In this document: in pieces, positions 52,801-60,017 of the stretch
How positions within the stretch are numbered: position 1 is the first letter of the stretch
Layout of the letters: every line of letters starts with the position of its first letter
Assembly: GCF_018863235.1 (NCBI RefSeq)
Contig: NZ_JAHKRS010000007.1
Coordinates: 124,001 to 188,000 of the forward strand
Source: Pseudomaricurvus albidus
GTDB lineage: Bacteria > Pseudomonadota > Gammaproteobacteria > Pseudomonadales > Cellvibrionaceae
Length of the DNA stretch: 64,000 nucleotides
Direction: 5' to 3'
Notes under the pieces: model-generated
Seen by the model: only the letters and a program-made list of their open reading frames with translations
The model's database searches: none
What the model was told of the DNA's origin: nothing
Translations under genes and position numbers: made by a program

Positions 52801-54329
52801 AAGGCGCCATGATCGCGTTCGGTATGGATATGCTGGGGGTAAAACCCGTCTGGAGCAGCCGGGGCATTGTGAAGGATCTCGAACTGCTGGATATCGCGAG
52901 CATGACCGAGAACGGCCAGCCGCGAATCCGTCGCGATACGGTCTACACCACCTCGGGACTGTTCCGCGATTTGTACGGCGCACATCTGGTGCTGTTGGAG
53001 AAGGCGGTGTTGATGGCCTTGAATGCTTCTGCCGATCTGATCCGGGAGCAGTACCCCGCATTAACCTTCGCGCTCAACTCGGCACTGGTCCCTCTGGGTT
53101 CGCAGTATCCATCGGGCAAGGAACCGCTGGCCATCAATCAGGTGGCGGCCAGCTGGGTACAGGATGCCCGCGATGCGTTAAAACTGGGTATTCCCGGTGA
53201 GCAGGCGGGCAAGCAATCGGCTTACCGTATTTTTGGTGATGCCCCCGGAACCTACGGTGCCGGCGTGAACCGTCTGGTTGAACGCTCGGGCAGTTGGCAA
53301 GAGCGCTCTGAAGTGGCTGCGGTTTATATGCAGCGCATGGGACACGCCTACGGTGCGCAATTGCAAGGTGAGCCCATGCAGGAGCTGTTCAAGAAACGTC
53401 TGGCGACTGTGACACAAACCTACCTTGGCCGCTCCAGTAATCTCTATGGTTTGCTGGATAATAATGATGCGTTTGATTATCTGGGTGGTTTGAGTCTGGC
53501 GGTGGAAACGCTGACCGGCGAAGCTCCGGATAACTACATTTTGTTTCATCCGGACGCCAACAGCCTGTCTATGGAACCCTTGCAAACGGCGCTACTGTCG
53601 GAATTGCGCGGACGCTTTTTAAACCCGCAATGGCTAACGCCTTTGATGAAAGAAGGCTATGCCGGTGCCAGAACCATGGGCAGTGAGTTTCTCGAATACC
53701 TGTGGGGCTGGCAGGTGACCAACCCCGGGATAGTGAAGAGTTGGGTGTGGGATGAAGTCAAAGCCGTTTACGTGGATGACCGGTTGGATATCGGCCTCGA
53801 TGAGTTTCTGGAGAGCGGCCAAAACGTGCATGTAAAAGCCAATATGTTGGCCATCATGTTGGTCGCTGCGCAAAAAGGTTTTTGGCAGGCCGACGAAGAA
53901 ACCCTCAGCGCTGTGGCACAGAAGTTTACCGAACTGGTGCTGGAGAACGGCTTGCCCGGCAGTGGTCATACGACCCAGAGTCATCCCATGTATGACTTTA
54001 TAAAAGACTACCTTGATGCAGAGCAGTACCAACAGCTGCAAACATTGTTAAACGAGACACGGGTTGACGCCCGTGTGGAGAGTGCACCTTCCGTGGTTGC
54101 TGAAATCTCCATGGCTTCCGAGGCTGAGCCGTCGACCAAAACGGCAGACGCTCAAAACAAACAGCGTGAGCAGGCAGACGACAAAAAGATTGATGAGCAG
54201 TCGTCAGAAAAATCCCAGTCGGGAGATAATTTTCAGTATTACTGGTTGGCAGCACTGCTGGGATTGCTGTTGGCCATTGGGTGGGTGCGAGGCAGTCGTG
54301 CCCCATCTCACAATCATTTAAAGAGATAA
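49821..54329 (+). CDS. cobN: Exported, membrane-anchored CobN/BchH-family chelatase-like protein
   Basis: 1502 residues from ATG 49821 (GGAG six bases upstream). Resembles CobN, the large subunit of aerobic cobaltochelatase, over most of its length: KVAIIYYNHPPGRHNIGADNLNVP, ILIPGIQFGNVFVGPQPPRGW, DAVVHLGRHSTYEFLPRH, APGKGNDPIRTPEALPTGRNFYALDG. Unlike cytosolic CobN it starts with a signal peptide (MAVLLLLCLGSVTLSAEEK) and ends with a charged linker and one membrane segment (YYWLAALLGLLLAIGWV), so the chelatase body should be in the periplasm. No CobS/CobT ATPase genes are nearby; instead ExbB-like and DUF2149 genes follow. Controlled by the cobalamin riboswitch. Role probably in corrinoid or cobalt acquisition; reaction unknown. 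Confidence 0.88.
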   Translation: MAFFSASSNLRGLFGFPLTFISKACRHGAHMAVLLLLCLGSVTLSAEEKTLLGIVTPRNSADVMSGAQAFHQAYPQHQLLLRTTDQFSDMTEADRRQLLDSADVVFAGGVFGDASALLNGYLADRQLMSDFIAVHSDRRLVNASRIAGQNLLDGADLDVLMEDPPLAPDMDLEGWLAQRLEQYPEYRDWLLAKTFWADRNTHNIDGLFRLLVQLTGEPMEIPAPELHQPLRFFLGNQQLTIQKDTLLLPASADEPQRWVVVLDYDHGDRPGEKALTEQLCAQLLQKGQQCLNVLAKWGEASVRAVEILRNHSDRVGVIISLQNFVVGGGEGRETVTEHLASLNVPVLNAIRLSDATEKEWRLSEEGIRWDSVHYRIAMPELQGVSQPMVVAAMTPPSIDQVTGLRVELSQPVDTQVSLLAQRADRWLTLQNKGNADKKVAIIYYNHPPGRHNIGADNLNVPDSLFHILNEMKKAGFDTGVLPESKEALLDLMQEKGVNLPEDRKALQAMSTKVETVSVKQYSQWFETLPQSLQQEMVNGPLGYLHQMLQQAVELKDREVGKHLVMRVVEDLRHAVEGADHPARERVLRLLQQLQSSYTENDDSQIDWAAAQQLVKAIAESGIEGVRGWGKLPSKVMVNDQKILIPGIQFGNVFVGPQPPRGWELNEELLHANMSFPPPHQYMAFYQWLRHDFHADAVVHLGRHSTYEFLPRHRVGLSDEDYSQALLGDLPSVYPYIVDGVGEGIQAKRRGLAVMVDHLTPPLDSTELYDQLLELRHLVESFEAAPEAAGAMRQRAIVAIKEKVNELKLQDELLASMEGELAVRGITDFDQVEDELLVHEVGHYLTKLQEDFMPLGLHVFGRDWSDDAINTMLNSMAQGSDIEPEWKDRLSQSPALEMTGLLGGLSGQYVAPGKGNDPIRTPEALPTGRNFYALDGSLIPSKLGYQVGVELARTARESDKHTAVQGNNSSHGNAAGDSQDSEAIVLWASDVVRDEGAMIAFGMDMLGVKPVWSSRGIVKDLELLDIASMTENGQPRIRRDTVYTTSGLFRDLYGAHLVLLEKAVLMALNASADLIREQYPALTFALNSALVPLGSQYPSGKEPLAINQVAASWVQDARDALKLGIPGEQAGKQSAYRIFGDAPGTYGAGVNRLVERSGSWQERSEVAAVYMQRMGHAYGAQLQGEPMQELFKKRLATVTQTYLGRSSNLYGLLDNNDAFDYLGGLSLAVETLTGEAPDNYILFHPDANSLSMEPLQTALLSELRGRFLNPQWLTPLMKEGYAGARTMGSEFLEYLWGWQVTNPGIVKSWVWDEVKAVYVDDRLDIGLDEFLESGQNVHVKANMLAIMLVAAQKGFWQADEETLSAVAQKFTELVLENGLPGSGHTTQSHPMYDFIKDYLDAEQYQQLQTLLNETRVDARVESAPSVVAEISMASEAEPSTKTADAQNKQREQADDKKIDEQSSEKSQSGDNFQYYWLAALLGLLLAIGWVRGSRAPSHNHLKR

Positions 54330-54338
54330 GGGGTCATC

Positions 54339-54881
54339 ATGTTAACGTCATCGTCCATCGGGATTTTGCATCTGCTGGTCAGTTACTTGCTGGAGCCCGT
54401 CCTCTGGCTGCTGATGTTGCTGGCTGCGTTAGCCGTGCTGGATATCGGCACCCTGATTGCCGAGCGGGTGAAAGGACTGTCTGCCTGGCGTCGCAGTGAA
54501 GACATTGCCGGCTTTGAGCAGCTGGCGAAGAAACGCATTGAGCGCAGTGATTTTATGGCACGCATTGCTCCCATGCTGGGTTTAATGGGAACCCTGATCC
54601 CACTGGGGCCCGGTCTCGCCGCATTGGGGGAAGGTGAGTTGAGCATTCTCACGACCGCCATGAGTGTGGCTTTTGATACCACCGTCATGGGTTTGCTGGT
54701 CGGGATTATTGGTTTTGTTATCGGTCGCACACGTCGTCGCTGGTACGATCAGTTGCTGAATCATATGGAGGCGGAAGCGAAGGCTCGTGCAACCACCGGC
54801 GTTTTCCCGAAGCGGGTTAATGTCCCGGTTGCCAGCAACCATGCGGCTCGTCATAAGGCGGAGGAGTCTGACCATGTCTAG
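54339..54881 (+). CDS. MotA/TolQ/ExbB-family proton-channel protein
   Basis: 180 residues with three membrane segments in the ExbB pattern: LVSYLLEPVLWLLMLLAALAVL at the N-terminus, a cytoplasmic stretch with AKKRIERSDFMARIAPMLGLMGTLIPLGPGLAALGEG (the conserved GLMGT of the family), and FDTTVMGLLVGIIGFVIG. It starts nine bases after the CobN-like stop and overlaps the DUF2149 gene by eight bases, so the three are translated together. It likely forms a pmf-driven complex with the DUF2149 protein that acts on the CobN-like protein or a TonB-type partner (inference). Confidence 0.88.
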   Translation: MLTSSSIGILHLLVSYLLEPVLWLLMLLAALAVLDIGTLIAERVKGLSAWRRSEDIAGFEQLAKKRIERSDFMARIAPMLGLMGTLIPLGPGLAALGEGELSILTTAMSVAFDTTVMGLLVGIIGFVIGRTRRRWYDQLLNHMEAEAKARATTGVFPKRVNVPVASNHAARHKAEESDHV

Positions 54882-55185
54882 CCGATGGAACTCAGATCGG
54901 TTCAGCCCTGCCGATGAAGAGCCTCTGGGGCCGATGGCCAATTTGTTGGATCTGATGCTGGTGTTTGCCTGCGGTTTGATTGCGGCGCTGATTGCCATGA
55001 GTGAGCAGCTGCAGGAACACTTTCAATCAGAGTTACAGGATACTCAGGCCAAGACCGTTATCGAACGAGGCAAGGAGCTGCCCAACTTGCCGGGCGACGG
55101 GGCTGTAGGCGGTGATGGCTACGAGTCCGTCGGGCAGGTCTATCGGGACCCTAAAACCGGCAAGCTCATCCTGATTGCCCCCTGA
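54874..55185 (+). CDS. DUF2149 protein, ExbD-like membrane segment
   Basis: 103 residues from ATG 54874, with GGAGGAG eight bases upstream; overlaps the ExbB-like stop. One membrane segment near the N-terminus, PMANLLDLMLVFACGLIAALI, carries an Asp in the context LDLMLV, like the essential protonatable Asp in ExbD (IDVMLVLLI), followed by a short soluble tail (GQVYRDPKTGKLILI). Matches the DUF2149 family as I recall it, which occurs beside MotA/ExbB-like genes and CobN homologues. The ExbD-like reading is my inference. Confidence 0.8.
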   Translation: MSSRWNSDRFSPADEEPLGPMANLLDLMLVFACGLIAALIAMSEQLQEHFQSELQDTQAKTVIERGKELPNLPGDGAVGGDGYESVGQVYRDPKTGKLILIAP

Positions 55186-55386
55186 GGTGACACTGTAATC
55201 CTTCCCCAATAGCCGTCGCAGGCGGCTTTACATACCCCCCCCAAAAAAAAACCAAAGCAATAGCCCACAGCAGTTATTTCTGCATTTCAGATCATTAATT
55301 TCTGTCTTAAGTCTTTCTTAAGAAACGCTCACTACTATGCGTATATCAGGAGTTGATTCAGTGATCTGGATGTAGGAGCTGTGTCC
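55186..55386. other. Intergenic region before the ligase/diiron-enzyme operon
   Basis: About 200 bases with an eight-C then nine-A run at 55227-55243 and a CTTAAG-TCTTT-CTTAAG pair at about 55305-55322. Probably carries the promoter of the next operon and the end of the previous one; no clear terminator stem. Confidence 0.4.
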
Positions 55387-56142
55387 ATGCATTCTTCAAA
55401 ATGCAGTATAAAACCACGATTTTTGACGCAATCTGAGCCAAAAAACGACGAAAACCGATCGTCTTTTGCGCTTCAGGGGCTTTCTGATTCTCAGCGTCAG
55501 GAGACGGAAGCGTATATTGCCAGGCAATACCTTAAGGTTTACGACGCACATATCCGCGCATTTCTCCCGCTGTTGTTATCGATGTCACGCCAGTCAAATA
55601 CGTCTCGCAATCGGGAACTGTCTGGTGTGGTTGGGCTGCGTCCTGCGCTGGTGTCAAGGCTGTTCCTGGAGGCCTATCTGGATCAGCCGGTTGAACAGGC
55701 CGTGGCAAAAGCGGCCTCAGCTCCTGTGGATCGCGGCAGCATCGTGGAGGTTGGCAATCTGGTCGCCACTCAGCGAGGCAGCAGTCTGGTCCTGTTTTTG
55801 GTGATGGCGGCGATTGTCGAGCGGGCGGGGTTTTCCTGGCTGGTGTTTACCGCGACTCCGGAAGTGGAAAAACTGATCAAGCGTCTTACCAAATCACCTA
55901 CCGTTTTGGCGCCTGCACCAGCCTGTCGATTGGGCAGTCATCAGGACGACTGGGGACGCTATTACCAACAATGCCCCAAAGTCATGGCTCTGGATGTGGT
56001 TGAGGCAATAAAAAACGTTCGCGAAGTGCCCTTGTTGCAACAGGTGCTACTGGAGCATGAGGACGCGATCGATGATCTGGCAAGTCAGGTCCTGCGACAT
56101 CGCCGTCAGGAGGATTGCCGCGCGGGGAGTGTAGCGGAATGA
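55387..56142 (+). CDS. Thermostable-hemolysin family protein (GNAT/LuxI-like)
   Basis: 251 residues from ATG 55387 (AGGAG eight bases upstream; GTG 55381 is too close to it). The conserved core TEAYIARQYLKVYDAHIRAFLPLLLSM, GVVGLRPAL, LFLEAYLDQPVEQAV, IVEVGNLVATQRGSS, FSWLVFTATPEVEKLIKRL matches the T-hemolysin family (PF12261), named after a Vibrio protein. The EVGNL...GSS...FTAT layout also resembles GNAT and LuxI acyltransferases, so an N-acyl transfer role is plausible. First gene of a tight operon; the ligase gene overlaps its stop by four bases (ATGA). No signal peptide, which argues against a secreted toxin. Confidence 0.85.
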   Translation: MHSSKCSIKPRFLTQSEPKNDENRSSFALQGLSDSQRQETEAYIARQYLKVYDAHIRAFLPLLLSMSRQSNTSRNRELSGVVGLRPALVSRLFLEAYLDQPVEQAVAKAASAPVDRGSIVEVGNLVATQRGSSLVLFLVMAAIVERAGFSWLVFTATPEVEKLIKRLTKSPTVLAPAPACRLGSHQDDWGRYYQQCPKVMALDVVEAIKNVREVPLLQQVLLEHEDAIDDLASQVLRHRRQEDCRAGSVAE

Positions 56143-57623
56143 GCCTTGAGCACTTTCTGGAAATGGCTCGCGAATATTCAGCGGATATTGCGCTGGAAGA
56201 TGAGCAGGGCAGCTTAAGTTATCGACAGCTGATGGAAAAGGTGGAAGCCCTGGCCTTATGGCTCAGTGGCCAGCCAGTGTCAGTGGTGGGTTTGATTGCT
56301 GACAACAGCCGTGACTGGGTGCTGGTGGATCTTGCGAGTCAGATGGCGGGTCGTGTCTGTTTGCCCATTCCGGCATTTTTCTCTGAGGAACAGACACGTC
56401 ATTGTCTCACTGGGGTAGATCTTTTAATCAGTGATCAGCAGTCTGTTATTGAAACGCCTGTATCGGCCGAGTCTGTTTCCGTCCCCGGTACCCGCTTGTT
56501 TGCTCAGCGGATCAGTCAGTCTGACGACCAGACTTGTCATGGTGAAACCGCCCTGCCGGACGAAACCCAAAAGATCACGTTTACATCTGGTTCCACAGGA
56601 ACCCCCAAAGGGGTTTGCCTGAGTCTTAAGCATCAGTGGCAAGTCGCGCAATCCTTGGCCGAGGTGATTGATGTCGCCAAGCCCAGACATCTGTGTTTGT
56701 TACCTCTGGCGACCTTGCTGGAAAACATTGCCGGCATCTATGTACCGCTGTTGTGTGGTGGACGGATCATTTTGCCCGACGCCAGTCAGCGTGGTCTCAG
56801 CGGCAGTTCGGGATTGAATCTTCGGGCCTTGCTGGCGTGTATAGAGCAGCACAAACCCAACACCCTGATTTTATTGCCGCAGTTGTTGCAGGCTCTGGTG
56901 GTTGCTTGCCAGCAAGGTTGGCAGCCGCCGGAATCGCTGACCTTTATGGCCGTGGGTGGGGGCAAGGTTGCGCCATCATTAATTGAGCAGGCCAGACGTG
57001 CCGGGCTGCCTGTCTATGAAGGCTATGGTTTGTCTGAATGTGCATCGGTAGTTGCTCTGAATACACCGGGTAATGATCAGCCCGGCAGTGTGGGCAAGTG
57101 TTTGCCTCACTGTCAGGTCACGGTAGAAGACGATGAGATCGTCGTCAGAGGTGCGTCGTTTCTGGGGTATATGGGGCAACCTGAGAGTTGGAATCCGCAG
57201 ACGGTTCGCACTGGCGATCTGGGGAGTATCGATGGCTCTTGGTTGACCATCAACGGACGCAAGAAAAACCTTTTGATCAGCAGCTTTGGGCGCAATATCA
57301 GCCCGGAGTGGGTTGAGAGTGCAGTGTTGGCCATGCCCTTAATGAGCCAGTGTGTGGTGCTGGGCGATGGCAAACCCAATCTGATTGCACTGGTGAGTGC
57401 TGTAGAGGCCGTTAGCGATGAAGCCATTCGGGATTGGATCGAAACCGTTAATACCTCTTTGCCGGATTATGCTCGCATTAAAAACTGGTCTCGTTTGGAG
57501 ACACCCGTTTGGCAGCCATACCTGACGGCCAATGGCCGACCCAGGCGGGATTTAATTACCAAAGACTTTGCCGGGTTAATTGAAGCTCTTTATTCCGAAC
57601 ACAAAACGTTGAACGTTAATTAA
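56139..57623 (+). CDS. AMP-dependent acyl/aryl-CoA synthetase-like ligase
   Basis: 494 residues of the ANL superfamily. ATP-binding P-loop ITFTSGSTGTPKG, substrate-region motifs VYEGYGLSECASVVALN (A5), VRTGDLGSIDGSWLTINGRKKNLLISSFGRNISPEWVE (A7-A8). The final A10 lysine region reads YLTANGRPRRDLITKDF, where the usual catalytic Lys of the NGKxxR motif appears as Arg (NGRPRR), so the adenylation step might be altered. Starts within the previous gene's stop (ATGA). Possible substrates: fatty acid or amino acid; it may load the acid that the neighbouring diiron enzyme and SDR transform. Confidence 0.88.
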   Translation: MSLEHFLEMAREYSADIALEDEQGSLSYRQLMEKVEALALWLSGQPVSVVGLIADNSRDWVLVDLASQMAGRVCLPIPAFFSEEQTRHCLTGVDLLISDQQSVIETPVSAESVSVPGTRLFAQRISQSDDQTCHGETALPDETQKITFTSGSTGTPKGVCLSLKHQWQVAQSLAEVIDVAKPRHLCLLPLATLLENIAGIYVPLLCGGRIILPDASQRGLSGSSGLNLRALLACIEQHKPNTLILLPQLLQALVVACQQGWQPPESLTFMAVGGGKVAPSLIEQARRAGLPVYEGYGLSECASVVALNTPGNDQPGSVGKCLPHCQVTVEDDEIVVRGASFLGYMGQPESWNPQTVRTGDLGSIDGSWLTINGRKKNLLISSFGRNISPEWVESAVLAMPLMSQCVVLGDGKPNLIALVSAVEAVSDEAIRDWIETVNTSLPDYARIKNWSRLETPVWQPYLTANGRPRRDLITKDFAGLIEALYSEHKTLNVN

Positions 57624-57640
57624 GTAACAGGTAGACGATT

Positions 57641-58312
57641 ATGAATTTTTACGATCGATTGCAACAGGAAACCAAAGCAGAAAGAGAAGAGCTGTTGTCT
57701 GCTCCTATTATCGGACGGTGCCTGAATGGTGATATTACGACGGCTGAATATGTCGCATTTTTGAGTCAGGCTTATCATCACGTCAAGCACACAACCCCTT
57801 TGCTGATGGCAACCGGAGCGCGGCTTCCAGAATCCAAAGAGTGGTTACGTAATGCCGTTGCCGAATACATTGAAGAAGAACTTGGTCATCAGGAATGGAT
57901 TCTCAATGACATCGAAGCCTGTGGTTTTGATAAAGAAAAAGTGCGCTCCAGCCGGCCCAACAGCTCAACGGAACTCTGGGTGGCCTATGCCTACGATACC
58001 GTCCAGCGGGTGAACCCTTTAGGTTTTTTCGGGTCCGTTCAGGTGCTGGAAGGCACCAGTATCAAAATCGCGGATTTGGCGGCAGATAAAATCCAGAGTG
58101 CACTGCATCTTCCTGATACTGCTTTCAGTTATTTGCGTTCACATGGTGCTATTGATCAAGAACATATTGTGTTTTTTGAGAATCTGATGAATCGCATTGA
58201 CGATGTGGATGAGCAAAACCAGATTATCCACAGTGCACGCATGTTTTATCAGTTGTATAGCAATATGTATCGTCAATTAAGCCCGGAACAGGCGTTGCCC
58301 TTTGCAGCCTGA
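57641..58312 (+). CDS. TenA/haem-oxygenase-like diiron enzyme (HDO family)
   Basis: 223-residue all-helical protein. Candidate metal ligands: E75/E79 and H83 in EYIEEELGHQEW, and H168/D172/H175 in HGAIDQEHIVFF, with an early YHHVKHTTPLL helix. This is the layout of haem-oxygenase-like diiron oxidases (such as UndA, which makes 1-alkenes from fatty acids) often annotated as 'TenA family' or 'iron-containing redox enzyme'. It lacks the cysteine-based active site of TenA thiaminase. Starts 17 bases after the ligase. Confidence 0.8.
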   Translation: MNFYDRLQQETKAEREELLSAPIIGRCLNGDITTAEYVAFLSQAYHHVKHTTPLLMATGARLPESKEWLRNAVAEYIEEELGHQEWILNDIEACGFDKEKVRSSRPNSSTELWVAYAYDTVQRVNPLGFFGSVQVLEGTSIKIADLAADKIQSALHLPDTAFSYLRSHGAIDQEHIVFFENLMNRIDDVDEQNQIIHSARMFYQLYSNMYRQLSPEQALPFAA

Positions 58313-58351
58313 CGGTAAAAGTAGCGGGTTCTGAAATGATGAGGTTAAGCA

Positions 58352-59137
58352 ATGAATGTGAACGATAAGACCGTTTTGCTGACTGGAGCATCGGGCGGTA
58401 TAGGGCAGGAAATAGCCAGGGTTTTGGCAGCTGCAGGCGCGAAGCTGATACTGACCGGACGTACATCTGGTCGGCTCGCAGAGCTCAAACAAGAGCTGCC
58501 GGGCGAAGGGCATATTGCTGTCGCACTGGATGTTGCCAGTGATGAGGGAGTGAACGAGCTGGCATCCATCGCAGAAGAGCATGCCGTGGATATTCTGATC
58601 AATAATGCCGGCGTGAATCAGCTGGCGACACACGAACATATGTCATCCGAAGCCATATCGCGCATGATGACGGTAAATCTCTGCGCACCAATGATTCTCT
58701 GCAGTCGGTTGATTCCTGTATTGATGCAGCGTCCCGAGGCCTTGATTGTCAATGTGGGATCCATCATGGGCAGCATCGGCATGGCGGGATCAGCGACCTA
58801 TTGTGCCAGTAAATTTGGACTGCGCGGGTTTACCGAATCACTGAGAAGAGAGTTGGCGGACAGCAATATTCGTGTGGTGTATTTTGCTCCAAGAATGACG
58901 TCAACATCCATAAACAGCGAACAGATGATGGCGATGAATCAAGCTCTGGGTACCGCGATGGATAACCCAGGGGAAGTGGCCAATCAGCTGTTGTCTGTTA
59001 TTTCAAAATCCAATTGCACTGAGCAATATCTGGGTTGGCCGGAAAAACTCTTTGTCCGCATTAATGCGGTATTGCCCGGTGTGGTGGATAGAGCGCTAAA
59101 GAAGCAGCTGCCAACGGTATTGTCCTATGCTCGTTAA
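58352..59137 (+). CDS. Short-chain dehydrogenase/reductase
   Basis: 261 residues with a complete classical active site: cofactor motif TGASGGIGQ, NNAGVNQ, catalytic Ser in VGSIMGSIGMAG and Tyr-x-x-x-Lys in ATYCASKFGLRGF. The C-terminus (QYLGWPEKLFVRINAVLPGVVDRALKKQLPTV) has an amphipathic tail like membrane-associated SDRs of the DltE/SadH type. Fourth gene of the operon, 39 bases after the diiron enzyme. Probably oxidises or reduces the pathway intermediate; the substrate is unknown. Confidence 0.88.
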   Translation: MNVNDKTVLLTGASGGIGQEIARVLAAAGAKLILTGRTSGRLAELKQELPGEGHIAVALDVASDEGVNELASIAEEHAVDILINNAGVNQLATHEHMSSEAISRMMTVNLCAPMILCSRLIPVLMQRPEALIVNVGSIMGSIGMAGSATYCASKFGLRGFTESLRRELADSNIRVVYFAPRMTSTSINSEQMMAMNQALGTAMDNPGEVANQLLSVISKSNCTEQYLGWPEKLFVRINAVLPGVVDRALKKQLPTVLSYAR

Positions 59138-59188
59138 CCGGTTTAATTATCAAACAACACAATCGATCAGTCAGAGAGGGTTAAAGTG

Positions 59189-59905
59189 ATGAGTGTGGAA
59201 AAGCTTGTATCATCAAACCGCCTGCAAAATAATTCCCTTAACCATATGCGCAACCGAAAACAATGGAGTAAAGGTCTACTCGTTATTGTTGCACCATTGT
59301 GGCTGCTCAGCAGTATCTGTCTGGCAAGCCCTTCCGATACCGTGCACACACTGCAGCAACAGTGGGCAATCGCCAATTATCAGTTAGAGGGTAAGGCTCA
59401 GTTAGAAGCCTACGAGACATTGCTGAATACAGTAGAGCAAGCCAAAAAAGACTACCCGGCCGATGCCGCGGTACTTATCTGGAGCGGTATTGTTGAATCC
59501 AGTTATGCAGGTGTAAAAGGTGGTTTGGGCGCTTTAAAATACGCCAAGGCCTCAAAGAAAGATCTTGAGCAAGCCATGAAGATTGATGCGAATGCACTGG
59601 ATGGTTCGGCTTATACAAGCCTTGGTACACTGTATTTCAAAGTCCCCGGTTGGCCGCTTGGGTTCGGAGATGACGATAAGGCTGAAGAGCTTCTCACTCA
59701 GGCCTTAAAGGTCAATCCTGAAGGCATCGACCCTAACTACTTCTACGCCGAATACCTTCGGGATCAGGGGAAGTATCAGGATGCAGACCGCTATTATCAG
59801 AAAGCGCTCAACGCTCCTGCAAGATCCGATCGGCCGTTAGCGGATGAAGGCCGCAGGGCGGAAATCCACAAGGCTCTGGGGGAGATACAAAATAAGCTAA
59901 ACTAG
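59189..59905 (+). CDS. Exported TPR protein
   Basis: 238 residues with a signal peptide (SKGLLVIVAPLWLLSSICLAS) followed by TPR-like helix pairs (LEAYETLLNTVEQAKKDYPADAAVLIWSGIVES, DLEQAMKIDANALDGSAYTSLGTLYFKVPGWPLGFGDDDKAEELLTQALKVNPEGIDPNYFYAEYLRDQGKYQDADRYYQKAL, here quoted in short form). The ATG at 59189 has GAGAGGG upstream. Last gene of the operon, ended by the hairpin at 59945. It may serve as a periplasmic scaffold; such proteins accompany several envelope and secretion systems. Confidence 0.78.
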   Translation: MSVEKLVSSNRLQNNSLNHMRNRKQWSKGLLVIVAPLWLLSSICLASPSDTVHTLQQQWAIANYQLEGKAQLEAYETLLNTVEQAKKDYPADAAVLIWSGIVESSYAGVKGGLGALKYAKASKKDLEQAMKIDANALDGSAYTSLGTLYFKVPGWPLGFGDDDKAEELLTQALKVNPEGIDPNYFYAEYLRDQGKYQDADRYYQKALNAPARSDRPLADEGRRAEIHKALGEIQNKLN

Positions 59906-59944
59906 GATAGGTTTAGCTTTGGTCGGTCAATGCTGGGCTAAGAG

Positions 59945-59983
59945 GCAGAAGACTCTATGAGTGGTCTTCTGCTATTCTGTTTT
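59945..59983 (+). terminator. Hairpin terminator after the TPR gene
   Basis: Perfect 9-base stem GCAGAAGAC / GTCTTCTGC with a 10-base loop, followed by TATTCTGTTTTT. The T run begins a few bases after the stem. Confidence 0.75.
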
Positions 59984-60017
59984 TCCCGGAAAATGAATTG
60001 ATAGAAAAGGATCTTGA

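Noticed and set aside
53634-54041. Antisense frames across the CobN-like gene
   Set aside because: Many similar frames occur opposite this gene; none has independent support.
55387-56142. Secreted haemolysin toxin
   Set aside because: No signal peptide or pore-forming features; the operon context and GNAT-like pattern argue for an enzyme.
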